Positions 11,104 through 20,324 of a DNA stretch of 64,000 bases are shown piece by piece; within the stretch, counting starts at the first letter, position 1; each line of letters begins with the position of its first letter. A program made the translations under genes and the position numbers. This stretch comes from Neovahlkampfia damariscottae (taxonomy: Eukaryota; Heterolobosea; Selenaionea; Neovahlkampfiida; Neovahlkampfiidae): assembly GCA_016618085.1 (NCBI GenBank), contig JABLTG010000077.1, forward strand, positions 25,872 through 89,871, read 5' to 3'. The notes beneath the pieces are model-generated. The model saw only the letters and a program-made list of their open reading frames with translations, did not search any database and was not told where the DNA came from.

Positions 11104-12063
11104 TTATTCTTTTATTGCTTGCCTCCAAATTCTTGATATTTCATGATCAAATGATGGAGAGTAGATATCTCCTTTTCTTTTGGTATACTATAGAAGGTAA
11201 AAAATAAATTATTTCTTACAGAGTTTACACCAAATACACCTTTCCCTCTTCTACTTTGGCCATACCAAGGTCCACCCGAACAACCAGGTGTCAATGCAGA
11301 AGATATGCCCCTTGTTGGTGGTTTTTTTTGATTGTCAAAATCTATGAAATTTTAGAAACAAATTTTCAAACATTGAATCGTCGCAAGTGAATGAACCATT
11401 TTCTCTCCACCCCAATTTTTGACAGGATAACCAATGGCATTTACTCCTGCTGTATAAATAAAGAATCCTAGAGATCCAGCTACTTGTGAAATTGATTTTC
11501 CATCTTTTTTTTCAACTACAGCAAAAGCTACATCTCTTGCAGCATCATTTCTTCCTCTCCACCTATCATGAACAAAACCTTTAAGTGCTGCCCATTTTCC
11601 TAATGGTGCTTCACCATCTCTATAACGAGGAACAAAAATCCAATTTTTATGCCAAGACCCATAATATACCATACAATGGCCAGCTGTAATAACAACGTTA
11701 TTTTGTAAAGAAGATGCACTACATACGTATGTTCTTCCCCTGAAAAAGAAAAATACCTTTCCTGATTCTTTATAAGGAGTTTGATTTAATTTATCTTCTG
11801 GAACATATTTTGTATTGGGATTTGAATCCATATCAATTTCCTGAGCTAATTTACCATCCCAATGTCCAGTTTCATTTACTGATAATAAACCAAAAGGCTA
11901 AAAAGTTAACAATAAAAAAATAAGACACTTTTGCATTTTTCATTCTTTCTGTTGTCCAGAAATCTAGTGTTTTTTGAATTTCTGACTTTTCATAAACATG
12001 TACATATGTTGAAGCTTCTATTTGAAAGATGAAAAAAATCACGAGCAACACGACCAACTTCAT
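11104..12063 (-). CDS. Secreted trypsin-fold serine protease (V8/glutamyl-type)
   Basis: Four exons (11929-12063, 11372-11897, 11220-11341, 11104-11187; introns 31, 30 and 32 nt) give 288 residues. A signal peptide (MKLVVLLVIFFIFQIEAS) is followed by a short propeptide-like region. The trypsin-fold triad is present: His in TAGHC, Asp in ARDVAFAVVE, and Ser in PGCSGGPWY. The C-terminal block ends SPSFDHEISRIWRQA, typical of the bacterial-like V8 group. The splice choice in exon 4 removes an in-frame extension and restores the family's NSY junction. A secreted digestive or virulence-independent peptidase is inferred. The group is mostly bacterial, so horizontal origin is possible, although the gene has three host-type introns. 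Confidence 0.87.
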
Positions 12064-12084
12064 CCTTTTTGACAGGAACAATAA

Positions 12085-12091
12085 TGATTGG
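12085..12091 (-). promoter_or_regulatory. CCAATCA box of the serine protease gene
   Basis: CCACCAATCATT on the minus strand, 21 nt upstream of the ATG at 12063. Confidence 0.5.
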
Positions 12092-12139
12092 TGGATTTTT
12101 GATCGCTACTTTTAACCACATTTCCCAAGAAATTAATTT

Positions 12140-13123
12140 TTACTCTATTAATTGGTTGGTTATTTTATTTCTCATTTCTAAAATTTGTGTTTTTTCTCCT
12201 TCAGAAAAAGAACAAAAAAATTTTTGAATTTTTTCTTCATCAACTTCCACCTTTTTGTCCAACAATTTTAAATCTTTACGGTTGAAAAAGAGTTGATAGA
12301 TATCATTATTATAATTAAAGATTAGAGGAATTTCATTTTCATATTTTTTATATGGAGGAAAATGAACAACTCTTTCTTTTCCATTTGTCAAGTTAATCAC
12401 AGTTCCCTGAAAATTTTTGACTTCAATTTTTTCATTCTTCGGGAGAAATATATTCAAAGGAGTGTTTGGTATTTGAATTATTGACAAATTTGAATCTAAA
12501 AAGCATAACAATTTTTTCAAATAATCATTCAAAATATCAAGATGCTCTAATGAATCCTTTGATCGATAAATGAATAATTTTAAATTTTTAAAATATAAAG
12601 ATACTTCTGATTTTGTAAAAATTTCATGTCCTTCAACTAAAGCTAAAGTTTGACCAAGTTGATAAGCCAATGATTTGCAATCTTCAATATCCAATAACTC
12701 TGTCATTTGATTAAAATCTATTTTCATTAAAATTGAAATATAACTTTCTAAATTTAATGATTTTAGAGCTTTTTTTATTTCTGGTCTCCATTTACTTCTT
12801 GAAACTCTTGTCAAAATACTACGAAGAGAACGAACAACTTTGAGAGCAACAATTCTTTCTACTTTTTGTTTTATTGGATTTTCTTTGAAAAAAGGTTGTT
12901 TATGAAGTGAAAAAGTTGTTAGCAATGAGTTATTTAATTCATCAGGAGTTCCTTTAAATGAATCTGAAACAACACCATTTTTTAAAACCAGTATGTTCCT
13001 GTTTTCTTCTTTTTGTGAACAAAATTTGACCATTTCAGTATATCCTGGTAATATTTCAAATATATAGACAACATCATAATCAGTGGAGTCTTCTGAACCA
13101 TGAACAATGTATTTCTCTTCCAT
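12140..13123 (-). CDS. Nucleotidyltransferase-fold protein, unknown role
   Basis: One exon of 327 residues. The first 20 residues carry a compact NTase signature, VHGSEDSTDYDVVYIFE: a GS pair followed by an Asp-x-Asp, as in polymerase-beta-type nucleotidyltransferases. The next ~300 residues are helical, with a Lys/Arg-rich segment (VERIVALKVVRSLRSILTRVSRSKWRPEIKKALKS) and no recognised domain. Proteins of this look occur in phages, bacteria and giant viruses, but I cannot assign a substrate. It is divergent with the next gene; the two ATGs are only 48 bp apart. A role in nucleotide addition to RNA, protein or a small molecule is inference. Confidence 0.5.
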   Translation of the reverse strand: MEEKYIVHGSEDSTDYDVVYIFEILPGYTEMVKFCSQKEENRNILVLKNGVVSDSFKGTPDELNNSLLTTFSLHKQPFFKENPIKQKVERIVALKVVRSLRSILTRVSRSKWRPEIKKALKSLNLESYISILMKIDFNQMTELLDIEDCKSLAYQLGQTLALVEGHEIFTKSEVSLYFKNLKLFIYRSKDSLEHLDILNDYLKKLLCFLDSNLSIIQIPNTPLNIFLPKNEKIEVKNFQGTVINLTNGKERVVHFPPYKKYENEIPLIFNYNNDIYQLFFNRKDLKLLDKKVEVDEEKIQKFFCSFSEGEKTQILEMRNKITNQLIE

Positions 13124-13171
13124 ACTTGTGCAGATTTAATTTTAGAATCGTTGAACCAGTCAGATTGTGGC

Positions 13172-14605
13172 ATGAGTTTCATTGTTGGTCTTGTTGTGGA
13201 TTCACTTTTTGCAGATTTTTACAAACTGTGTAGTTCCGCAGAAATTGAAAGGATAACTGAAGAAACAAATGAGAAAGAAAAAAGAATTCATCCAAAGTAT
13301 TACAAGGAAATGATGAACAACAAAACACTGAAAACGTTTCAACAATACTATATTTATCTCAAGAAAGAAATGAGTTTAATGAATTTTATCCTTTTATTTG
13401 ATCCATATAAGAGTTTATCCCACCAACAAAAAATTTTTTTTTCATCAATTTATGTAAAAAAATGTGGATTTCAAACTCAATTACAACATAAAGTCAGGTT
13501 TAATTTTGAATTTGATGATGCTGCAACATTTGAGAACGATGTTTGTTTGAAGTTAATTTCCATTCAATTTGTTCGTGGTTGGCATTGCCTTACCAAAACA
13601 AAGTATAAAATTATATTGAATGAAAAAGTCGATTTAGATGTAGAATGTAGATTCAAAGGTTATCAAGATGTTGATTATGAATTTTCAATTGATCCAAATG
13701 AGTTAAACAGTTGTCCAATCATAGAAATACATCAATTATTTAAATTGTATTATTCCAAAGAAGAATTACCTCAAATTTTGAAATACATTGATTTGAATTC
13801 AAATGTTAGAATCAAAAAAGCAATATTCATGGAAAATTTAAAATTAAAATCCTTTGAATTTGAAGGGGATTTAAAATTTAACATTCAAAAACTATCATAC
13901 ACTTTAATTTCAGGAAATCAGAAATATTTTAAACTTTTATCGAATGAATTTGGATCAGAATATACAATAAAAACCATTAAAGAAATAAAAAACAAGAATT
14001 CAATGAAGAAGCTTATATCATATTCACAATCTCAATATGATAATTCCCAATTAATTCAATTGAAGTATAATTCAATAATTCCTGATTATTTATTACAATA
14101 TCCATCTCAAATAGTTCATAAAACAATTTATGATGAGAATTTCAATATTATGTCACAGGATTTTCATTCGTTGACCATTTTCTTTCCACATTGTAAATTG
14201 TCAATTGGATGTTTTTTTGGTGATGAAATGAAGATTTCATGTTTTGGGTACATGTGTACTTTTAAAATAGATTCCCTAAATCATAAAAAATCATTTGGAT
14301 GGCTTGATTTTCCAAGATTATTGGAACATTTTTCAATGAAAGTTGAAAGTAAATTGAATCATTGGTCAAAGCAAAAAATCTCAAATTTAAAATGTATTCT
14401 CAAACTTGAAAGTGGATTTTTAGAATTCCAAGGAATAATACAAATCAATATTCCAGTTATTTTTAGAATTCCTTTCCACGACAGAGAAAATCTAGAAATA
14501 TTCGTGATGAATCATTTCAATTCCATTATTGAAAATAATAAGAATGTGAACAGAAAATTTTCGACTGAAAATCAGAATCTTGATATTCATTTCAACTTCA
14601 ATTGA
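13172..14605 (+). CDS. Unrecognised protein, 477 residues
   Basis: A single open frame with balanced composition, no signal peptide and no membrane helix. The frame is open upstream to 13100, but that ATG would lie inside the neighbouring minus-strand gene, so the ATG at 13172 is preferred. The sequence alternates helical (residues 15-75) and beta-rich parts (after residue 100; many short strands with aromatic residues). It may be a tandem of beta-sandwich domains. I find no motif that points to a function. It shares a 48-bp intergenic promoter with the NTase-fold gene, so the two may be co-regulated. Confidence 0.55.
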   Translation: MSFIVGLVVDSLFADFYKLCSSAEIERITEETNEKEKRIHPKYYKEMMNNKTLKTFQQYYIYLKKEMSLMNFILLFDPYKSLSHQQKIFFSSIYVKKCGFQTQLQHKVRFNFEFDDAATFENDVCLKLISIQFVRGWHCLTKTKYKIILNEKVDLDVECRFKGYQDVDYEFSIDPNELNSCPIIEIHQLFKLYYSKEELPQILKYIDLNSNVRIKKAIFMENLKLKSFEFEGDLKFNIQKLSYTLISGNQKYFKLLSNEFGSEYTIKTIKEIKNKNSMKKLISYSQSQYDNSQLIQLKYNSIIPDYLLQYPSQIVHKTIYDENFNIMSQDFHSLTIFFPHCKLSIGCFFGDEMKISCFGYMCTFKIDSLNHKKSFGWLDFPRLLEHFSMKVESKLNHWSKQKISNLKCILKLESGFLEFQGIIQINIPVIFRIPFHDRENLEIFVMNHFNSIIENNKNVNRKFSTENQNLDIHFNFN

Positions 14606-14716
14606 ATATTTATAAAAATCAATTTGATTGAGAAAGAACAATTTTAATCAAGTAAAATAAAAATGCCATAATTCAATCTCTTTGACCAATTTTTTCCTTT
14701 AAAATCCAACTTTTAA

Positions 14717-16963
14717 TTAAATCCTTTCCATTTGAAATTTAATATTTTCAAAGGTTGAAATCATTTTTTCATTTGGTTTTTCCATCATTTTCAAGAAAAG
14801 AGGTTTCAACTCCTCCCATTCTTTTGGTTTTGAATTTTCCAATTCAAATTTTGTATCATCAAATAAATACAGATCTTCCAAAAAACCACAATATTTCATG
14901 AAACTAATCAAATAATCTATTTGAAATTGAATATTGATTTCAGATAAAATAGTTCTCAAATAGAACAAACAATATATGTCTTGGTCTTTAAAGAATCTTA
15001 AAATTTTGAACAGAAAATAGACAATCTCTTTTTCTAATGATTCTCGATTGAACAAAATCATCAATAATAGTTTTGATACTTTGAACTGCTTTGACAAAGT
15101 TAAGGAATGAATCCAATCAATTTCTTCAATTTCTTTGTTTTTTTTTGGATTTAACTTTCTCTGGATTAAATTCCATTTTAAGAAGGTGTCTGACAGCCAA
15201 TCTAATTTTTCTTCATCAAATTTCTCGAACTCGTTGAAATATTTCATGTATTCACCATTGAATTTTATTTCTTCCTTGATCATTCTTTCAAGAATTTTCT
15301 GTTTGAAATTTGTTTCTTCAATGTTTTCTTTTAGTATTTGGTAGTTTTCTTTTGATAAATGATTGAACGATTGAAAGAAACCAAAAATTAAAAATTCAAA
15401 AACAGATTCCTCCCAAAAAATCTGATTTTTGTTTTCTAGTTTTGATAATACTTTTTCTGATGTCGGGAATTTCATCAACAAATCAATGGAAATTTTTGAT
15501 TTTTTTCTACCAATCAAAAACGGCATGTTCTTATGGATAATATCTCTTTTTAATTTGATTTCGTATGAGTCTTTTAAAAGGATATTCGTATTTTCCATTG
15601 TAAATATTTCAAAATTTTCAATAAATTTCTTTTCAAAATATTGAAAAGAAAATACATCAGAATGGAAGAAGTTCAGATTCTCTTCAATCAATAAATTTAA
15701 TTTTTTAATTTCCTTATTGGAACCAAATAAAAAATTCTTAAATATTTTGATCAATTTTTTGATTGAAAAAATAGTTTCCAATGTTTCAAAAATTCCATTT
15801 TTGTAATAGGTTTTTTCAATTGGAAAAATGATATTTTTTGGTTTGAAAAGTTTAAATAATTTTTGAATTTCTTCATAAATATCAAGATTTTCATTTTGAC
15901 TCAATTTTTGAAGTAAAATATCTTCAATTGAAATATTTTTCATCTTATCAATTTTTGATGTTTTTTGTGCAGTCAAAATTTTGATGATCTGTTTTTGTTC
16001 AATTTTTGATAGATATTCGTTTAAATTCGGATCAAATAACCATAGAAATATCAAAAATTCTTCCTCTTTTCTGATTTGAACTGTTCTCAAAATTGTAGTT
16101 TTTTTCAAGAAATTAGTGGAATTATGAATATCCACTGAAATTAAAGACAAAATATTTTTGAATTCAAAAATTGTCTTTTTAATCTTCCCATTTAATTCCT
16201 GAAATTGTTCCACTTTTAATTTTAATTTTTCATTTTCAATCATTTTCCAATTTAACTCAACAAACTTTTTCAAATTCCATATTTTTGATTCAATAAATGT
16301 CACAAACGAATTTAAATCAAAAAGTAATTTTTTTGATTCTGATTCTGATTCCATTTTTCTTATAGTTTTGATGATTAATTCTTTATAAATCTCTCTTTTG
16401 ATTTGTTTTAATTTTTTTAAAATAAAACGCATCAAATTTTTTTTCCAAGCTTCATTAAAATGATACATCAGCTTTGTATAATATTTTTCTAATTTCAAAA
16501 TTCTCTTAAATTCTTTTGATTTTTTTAAAATTAATATTCGTTCTTTGGATGCTTCATTATTTTCAAAATTTGAATTAAAATGAAAATCTCTTAAAATTAA
16601 TTCATCAATAATGTTTAAATTTTCTTCTGAATCAATTTTCTTGAACAGAACATTTTCAAAAAAATAATTTGGAATTATCAAAAAATCAGTTAAAAATTTT
16701 TTCGGAATCTGTTCAAATTCTTTCTCCTTCAGATAATTTATTATTCTATTAAAATGGTACAAATATTTGAAGTAAGTTAGAGATAATTCCATTTCTGTCG
16801 TTCCTGAAAGTAATAAGTTTCTGAGGAGAGAAGATTGCAAAGTGAATGTTTGACGGATTAAATTCATTGAGATCTTTTCTGAACAATCATCAATTAAATT
16901 AAATCTTCCTTCAAATAAAAAATCATCCTCTTCTTTTTTGTTTGGTTCATGCTTGGAATTCAT
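14717..16963 (-). CDS. Large helical protein, unrecognised (748 residues)
   Basis: One exon. The product is almost entirely predicted helix, rich in Lys, Glu, Leu, Phe and Asn, with heptad-like stretches around residues 165-275 and no membrane segment. Such composition is common for scaffold, cytoskeleton or tethering proteins; a divergent gamma-tubulin-complex or tethering factor was considered but no signature is visible. The ATG at 16963 sits directly on the CCAAT motif (GTCCAATG) that also serves the divergent lipase gene. The next in-frame Met is residue 33, so the true start may be slightly downstream. Confidence 0.5.
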   Translation of the reverse strand: MNSKHEPNKKEEDDFLFEGRFNLIDDCSEKISMNLIRQTFTLQSSLLRNLLLSGTTEMELSLTYFKYLYHFNRIINYLKEKEFEQIPKKFLTDFLIIPNYFFENVLFKKIDSEENLNIIDELILRDFHFNSNFENNEASKERILILKKSKEFKRILKLEKYYTKLMYHFNEAWKKNLMRFILKKLKQIKREIYKELIIKTIRKMESESESKKLLFDLNSFVTFIESKIWNLKKFVELNWKMIENEKLKLKVEQFQELNGKIKKTIFEFKNILSLISVDIHNSTNFLKKTTILRTVQIRKEEEFLIFLWLFDPNLNEYLSKIEQKQIIKILTAQKTSKIDKMKNISIEDILLQKLSQNENLDIYEEIQKLFKLFKPKNIIFPIEKTYYKNGIFETLETIFSIKKLIKIFKNFLFGSNKEIKKLNLLIEENLNFFHSDVFSFQYFEKKFIENFEIFTMENTNILLKDSYEIKLKRDIIHKNMPFLIGRKKSKISIDLLMKFPTSEKVLSKLENKNQIFWEESVFEFLIFGFFQSFNHLSKENYQILKENIEETNFKQKILERMIKEEIKFNGEYMKYFNEFEKFDEEKLDWLSDTFLKWNLIQRKLNPKKNKEIEEIDWIHSLTLSKQFKVSKLLLMILFNRESLEKEIVYFLFKILRFFKDQDIYCLFYLRTILSEINIQFQIDYLISFMKYCGFLEDLYLFDDTKFELENSKPKEWEELKPLFLKMMEKPNEKMISTFENIKFQMERI

Positions 16964-16987
16964 TGGACGAAAAAAACAAACAGAAGA
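16964..16987. promoter_or_regulatory. 24-bp divergent promoter
   Basis: The complete space between the ATG of the large helical protein (minus) and the lipase ATG (plus). It contains one ATTGG/CCAAT motif overlapping the minus-strand start, followed by a purine-rich tract. No other regulatory element fits. Confidence 0.45.
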
Positions 16988-18202
16988 ATGGATAAAAAAT
17001 TAATCCAAAGTCATCACATTGACTTTCGAAGAATATTTCATTCAAATTATAATGAGATACAAATTGCACAAGAAACTCATGAAGAAACCAATTTTTCTGT
17101 TGCCATGGAAATCTATGAAATAATAGAAAACATGGCATCAAAATGGAGTCCAATTGAAATAATTTTATTGAATTATTACATAAGTAATTCAAAAAAAATT
17201 GTTAAAAATTAGGAAATGAAATCAAAAAAAAAGATCAATCGAAAGAAGAAGAATTTAACAAAAAAAAAAATATTTCTTTTGAAATATTTTCCAGATTTAA
17301 TTATTACACAAAATTCTCAAAGATAGCGTTCCAAGAACCTTTTGATTTCAAAAAATTTGAAGAATGTAACATTGAAGTTATTGTCAGAGAAACAAAACCA
17401 CAAAAATTCCGACCAGCTTTTTTGTTGTGTTATGACAAATCAGTGAAAAAATTATTGTTACTTTTGAGAGGAACAAAGAATTTACACGATGTTTATACTG
17501 ATATCAATTTTAACAAAACAACTTTTCAAGTTTCAAATTCCTATTTATTAATATTTTTGATAGAATGGATTTTGTCATTTTGGATTATATGAATCAGCCA
17601 AATGGTTTGAAATTAATTTAAAAAGTCATATTTTAAACTTTTTGAAACATCATGTCGATTTCAATTTTGAGATTTGTGGACATTCATTGGGTGCTGGAGT
17701 GGCTTCAATTTTGTCCATCCTTTGGAAGCCAGAAATTGACAATTTAAAATGTTTTTGTTTTGCTTGTCCCTGCACACTCTCTTATGAATTATCAATATCC
17801 TGTTCTGATTTTGTCTTTAATTTGATAAATTCAAATGATTTCGCTAGTCGATTGTCTGATATTTCAATAGAAAAAATTAGACAGAAAATTCTATTTACAA
17901 AATTTGAACAATATTCATTTTTACAGAAAGGGGTTCAAATTTACAAGAATATCTATCAAATAGATGATTTTAAAAATACAGAACGTGAAATAGTTTTGTA
18001 TCCAAGTGGGAAAATTTATTCGATGAAAAAAATAGCAGAAGAAGTTTTCATTTATGAAGATGATCAGAAGAACTTTGATTCTTTGATCATAAGTAAAACA
18101 TCTATTGAAGATCATAGATTTTACAATTACGAAAATAATTTGAAATTGTACAACCAAAAAATATCACAACCAAAAAAAAAACAAATAGAATTTTTGCAAT
18201 GA
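16988..18202 (+). CDS. Class 3 lipase-like alpha/beta-hydrolase
   Basis: Three exons (16988-17183, 17213-17529, 17564-18202; introns 29 and 34 nt) give 383 residues. Spliced sequence shows the family order: an N-terminal helical part, the strand KLLLLLRGTKNLHDVYTDI, the conserved FCHFGLYESAKWF segment (created only by splicing), and the catalytic elbow CGHSLGAGVAS with Ser nucleophile. A candidate Asp (NSNDFASRLS) and a C-terminal His complete the triad. Plant and animal relatives (diacylglycerol lipase group) hydrolyse acylglycerols. No signal peptide, so likely cytosolic or membrane-associated. The second lipase in 10 kb, but only distantly similar to the ankyrin-lipase. Confidence 0.82.
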
Positions 18203-18255
18203 GTCAAACAAAAAAAATGCTCATTTTCCAACTCAGAATGCAGAGCTAGAATGAT

Positions 18256-18300
18256 ATTTCAAGAACTGACTCGACTGTTCAGTTCTCAATTCTTTGAAAT
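18256..18300. other. Imperfect hairpin between convergent genes
   Basis: A perfect 8-bp stem, AGAACTGA (18262-18269) with TCAGTTCT (18279-18286), encloses a 9-nt loop. Flanking arms ATTTCAA (18256-18262) and TTGAAAT (18294-18300) can extend it past an asymmetric bulge. It lies in the 141-bp gap between two gene 3' ends. It could be a 3'-processing or terminator structure, or chance. Confidence 0.35.
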
Positions 18301-18343
18301 CAAAAATAAGACATAAAAACATGAAATATTAAAAATTAGAAAT

Positions 18344-19360
18344 TTATTTGAATTTTTCAATAGTTTTTTGTAATTCTTGTAAATTTGCTCCTTCCACAAA
18401 ATGTACTTTTTTTCCATCTTTCATGAATAAAAAACTTGGCATTGCTCTAATACCAGCTTGTTGCGATGTTCTTTGAAGTTCATCAACATTGACTTTTAAA
18501 AAGATTACATTTTTATATTGTGTTGAAAATTGTTTGAAATAAGGAGCAACTTGTTTACAAGGTCCGCACCAATCAGCATAAAAATCAACAACGATTAATT
18601 TTCCTGGATTTCCATTCATCAATTTAATATATTCTTCATCTGTATTTACTTTAATATAATTATTGCTTTCAGAGTTTTTTTTCTTTGCAACTTCTAATTG
18701 TTTTTGCAAAGATTCATTCAACGAATCAATTTGAAGTCCTTTTTCAAAAGCTTTGATTGCTTCTCCGAAATTACTTAATCCCATTAATGCATTTCCTAAT
18801 CTTAAATATCCTTTGACCCATTTAGGTTTCTTTTTGACCACTTCAAGAGCATCTAATTGAGCTTCTGAATAATTTTGAATTTGACAATAAACAGCACTTC
18901 TATTACTATAAAAAACATGACTCATGATTTTATAATTCAAAGCGTCAGTATACAAATCAATAGCTTCCCAAAATTTTTTTTCTGTCAAAGCATTGGTTGC
19001 TGATTTTTTTAATTGTATTACTTTTGTAATGTCTGATGCTAATTTAGATATTTTATCATTTGAAGAATCGATTTTTAATCCTTCTTCCAAAGTTTCTTTT
19101 GCTTTTTCTAAATCTTCCATTTCTATGAGAGTGTTTGCTTTTCTTAAGTATCCTTTGATGAAATTAGGATCTATTTTTACACAAGTCTCCGAATCTTTTA
19201 AAGCTTCAGTGAGTTTATTCATGGTTAAATAAGCAGCGGACCTGTTAGAGTACAAAATGTGATTTTGAGGTTCTTCATTTATTCCTTTTGTGAAATATTC
19301 AATAGCAAGTTCATAGTTTCCTTTTTGTAATTCAATGTTTCCTAAGTTTTTATAATCCAT
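18344..19360 (-). CDS. TPR co-chaperone with C-terminal thioredoxin domain
   Basis: One exon of 338 residues from the ATG at 19360. Residues 1-110 hold three tetratricopeptide repeats (LGNIELQKGNYELAIEYFTK...). Residues 115-225 hold a second set of two to three (YSNRSAVYCQIQNYSEAQ...). Both sets resemble STI1/Hop-type TPR clamps that bind Hsp70/Hsp90 tails. Residues 240-338 are a thioredoxin domain with the canonical active site WCGPC (Cys265 and Cys268) and the cis-proline region RAMPSFLFMKDG. The domain order matches TTL/TDX-like proteins that couple chaperone binding to disulfide reduction in the cytosol. Active-site residues are intact. Confidence 0.9.
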   Translation of the reverse strand: MDYKNLGNIELQKGNYELAIEYFTKGINEEPQNHILYSNRSAAYLTMNKLTEALKDSETCVKIDPNFIKGYLRKANTLIEMEDLEKAKETLEEGLKIDSSNDKISKLASDITKVIQLKKSATNALTEKKFWEAIDLYTDALNYKIMSHVFYSNRSAVYCQIQNYSEAQLDALEVVKKKPKWVKGYLRLGNALMGLSNFGEAIKAFEKGLQIDSLNESLQKQLEVAKKKNSESNNYIKVNTDEEYIKLMNGNPGKLIVVDFYADWCGPCKQVAPYFKQFSTQYKNVIFLKVNVDELQRTSQQAGIRAMPSFLFMKDGKKVHFVEGANLQELQKTIEKFK

Positions 19361-19523
19361 TTTGTTTGATGTTTGTGCTCCAAATTTGCTTTTTTTATAA
19401 ACATTTTTGTCCAATCGGAACAGTTCGGAATTAATTTTGATAATTCAGGTGAAAATAGTTTTTCTCTGGTGAGGTTCGAACAGAAAAAATTAACAATACT
19501 GTAAAACACCCTGAAGACAAGTG

Positions 19524-19766
19524 TTGGACACTCCATCCTGCTTTCTTAAGACTCAAAGAGATAATAATAAAAATTACTCTCACTTGGTTTCTAGTAAAAA
19601 TAACCTTGTTCCTACTCCAACTGTCTCCGTAGTAGATTCTTACGCTTCTGAGATCTATGTATCACCAGAATTTTCTCAAGAACTAGATCTATCTGACCTC
19701 AGTAAAACGGTAAAATATGCTCCAGACTTTGATAACCAAGTTTACAAAGTTGAACTTGGTGATGGG
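19524..19766 (+). pseudogene. Orphan coding-like fragment next to a repeat
   Basis: About 80 codons stay open with no ATG at the left and run straight into the dispersed repeat at the right. Base composition is clearly less AT-rich than neighbouring intergenic DNA, and codon use looks protein-like (SEIYVSPEFSQELDLSDLS). I do not recognise it; it may be the remnant of a mobile-element or host gene cut by the repeat. Confidence 0.3.
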
Positions 19767-20085
19767 AGTAGTAGATGCAGAAAGTCCGGGTGGGAATTTA
19801 ACTTTTTTTAATTTTCACCCCAAGGAAATGAAAAAAGGTCATTTTCGCGGATTTTTTATTTTTTTTGACCAAATCCCCCGAGACACCCAGAGCCATTTTC
19901 ATGCCCTCACAGACCTCAAATCGGCGGTTTTTTGACATTTTAAATTTTTATTTACCTTCTTTCTTTTTGTTATCCATAATTTCATTGCTTGGTTGCTCTT
20001 TTATTGGTCCAGTGATATTGGGATTTTGTTGGTCCAATTTTATGGACAACAAAAAATACGAGTTCAAACTTCATTTTGGAGATTA
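19767..20085 (+). repeat. Dispersed repeat, copy A
   Basis: About 310 bp that recur in the same orientation at 61481-61812. Both begin AGTAGTAGATGCAGAA, share a block with GTCCGGGTGG, CACCCC and TTTTCGCGGATTTTT, and continue to a TACGAGTT motif. They diverge gradually with small indels. The copies are GC-richer than the flanks and neither carries a long open frame. Near the right end, copy A has TGGTCCAATTTTATGGACAAC, a CCAAT box just before an ATG, so the repeat may carry a promoter. Confidence 0.75.
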
Positions 20086-20324
20086 ATCTTCGAATTGAGA
20101 AATAAAAAGAATTATTTTGAAATTTATCAACCAGAATTTAATTTGAACATTGAATGTAAAGATAAATTTAAATACAATTGAAGAATTGGATGAAGTGATT
20201 GATAAAATTATTCAAAAGAATGAATTTTATTCAATTAAATTCTTTGAAAGGATTTTTTCCAAGTTTAATGTAACCAGACACAAAGTCATAAATTTTGGAC
20301 AACTTTTGAAATCTGTCATCTTTT
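20086..20324 (+). other. Possible decayed gene 3' of the repeat
   Basis: After an ATG at 20042 inside the repeat, open stretches (NYFEIYQPEFNLNI, then IIQKNEFYSIKFFERIFSKF) continue in different frames to 20338. No single intron restores one frame from the ATG. It could be a small pseudogene that used the repeat-borne promoter; weak evidence. Confidence 0.25.
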
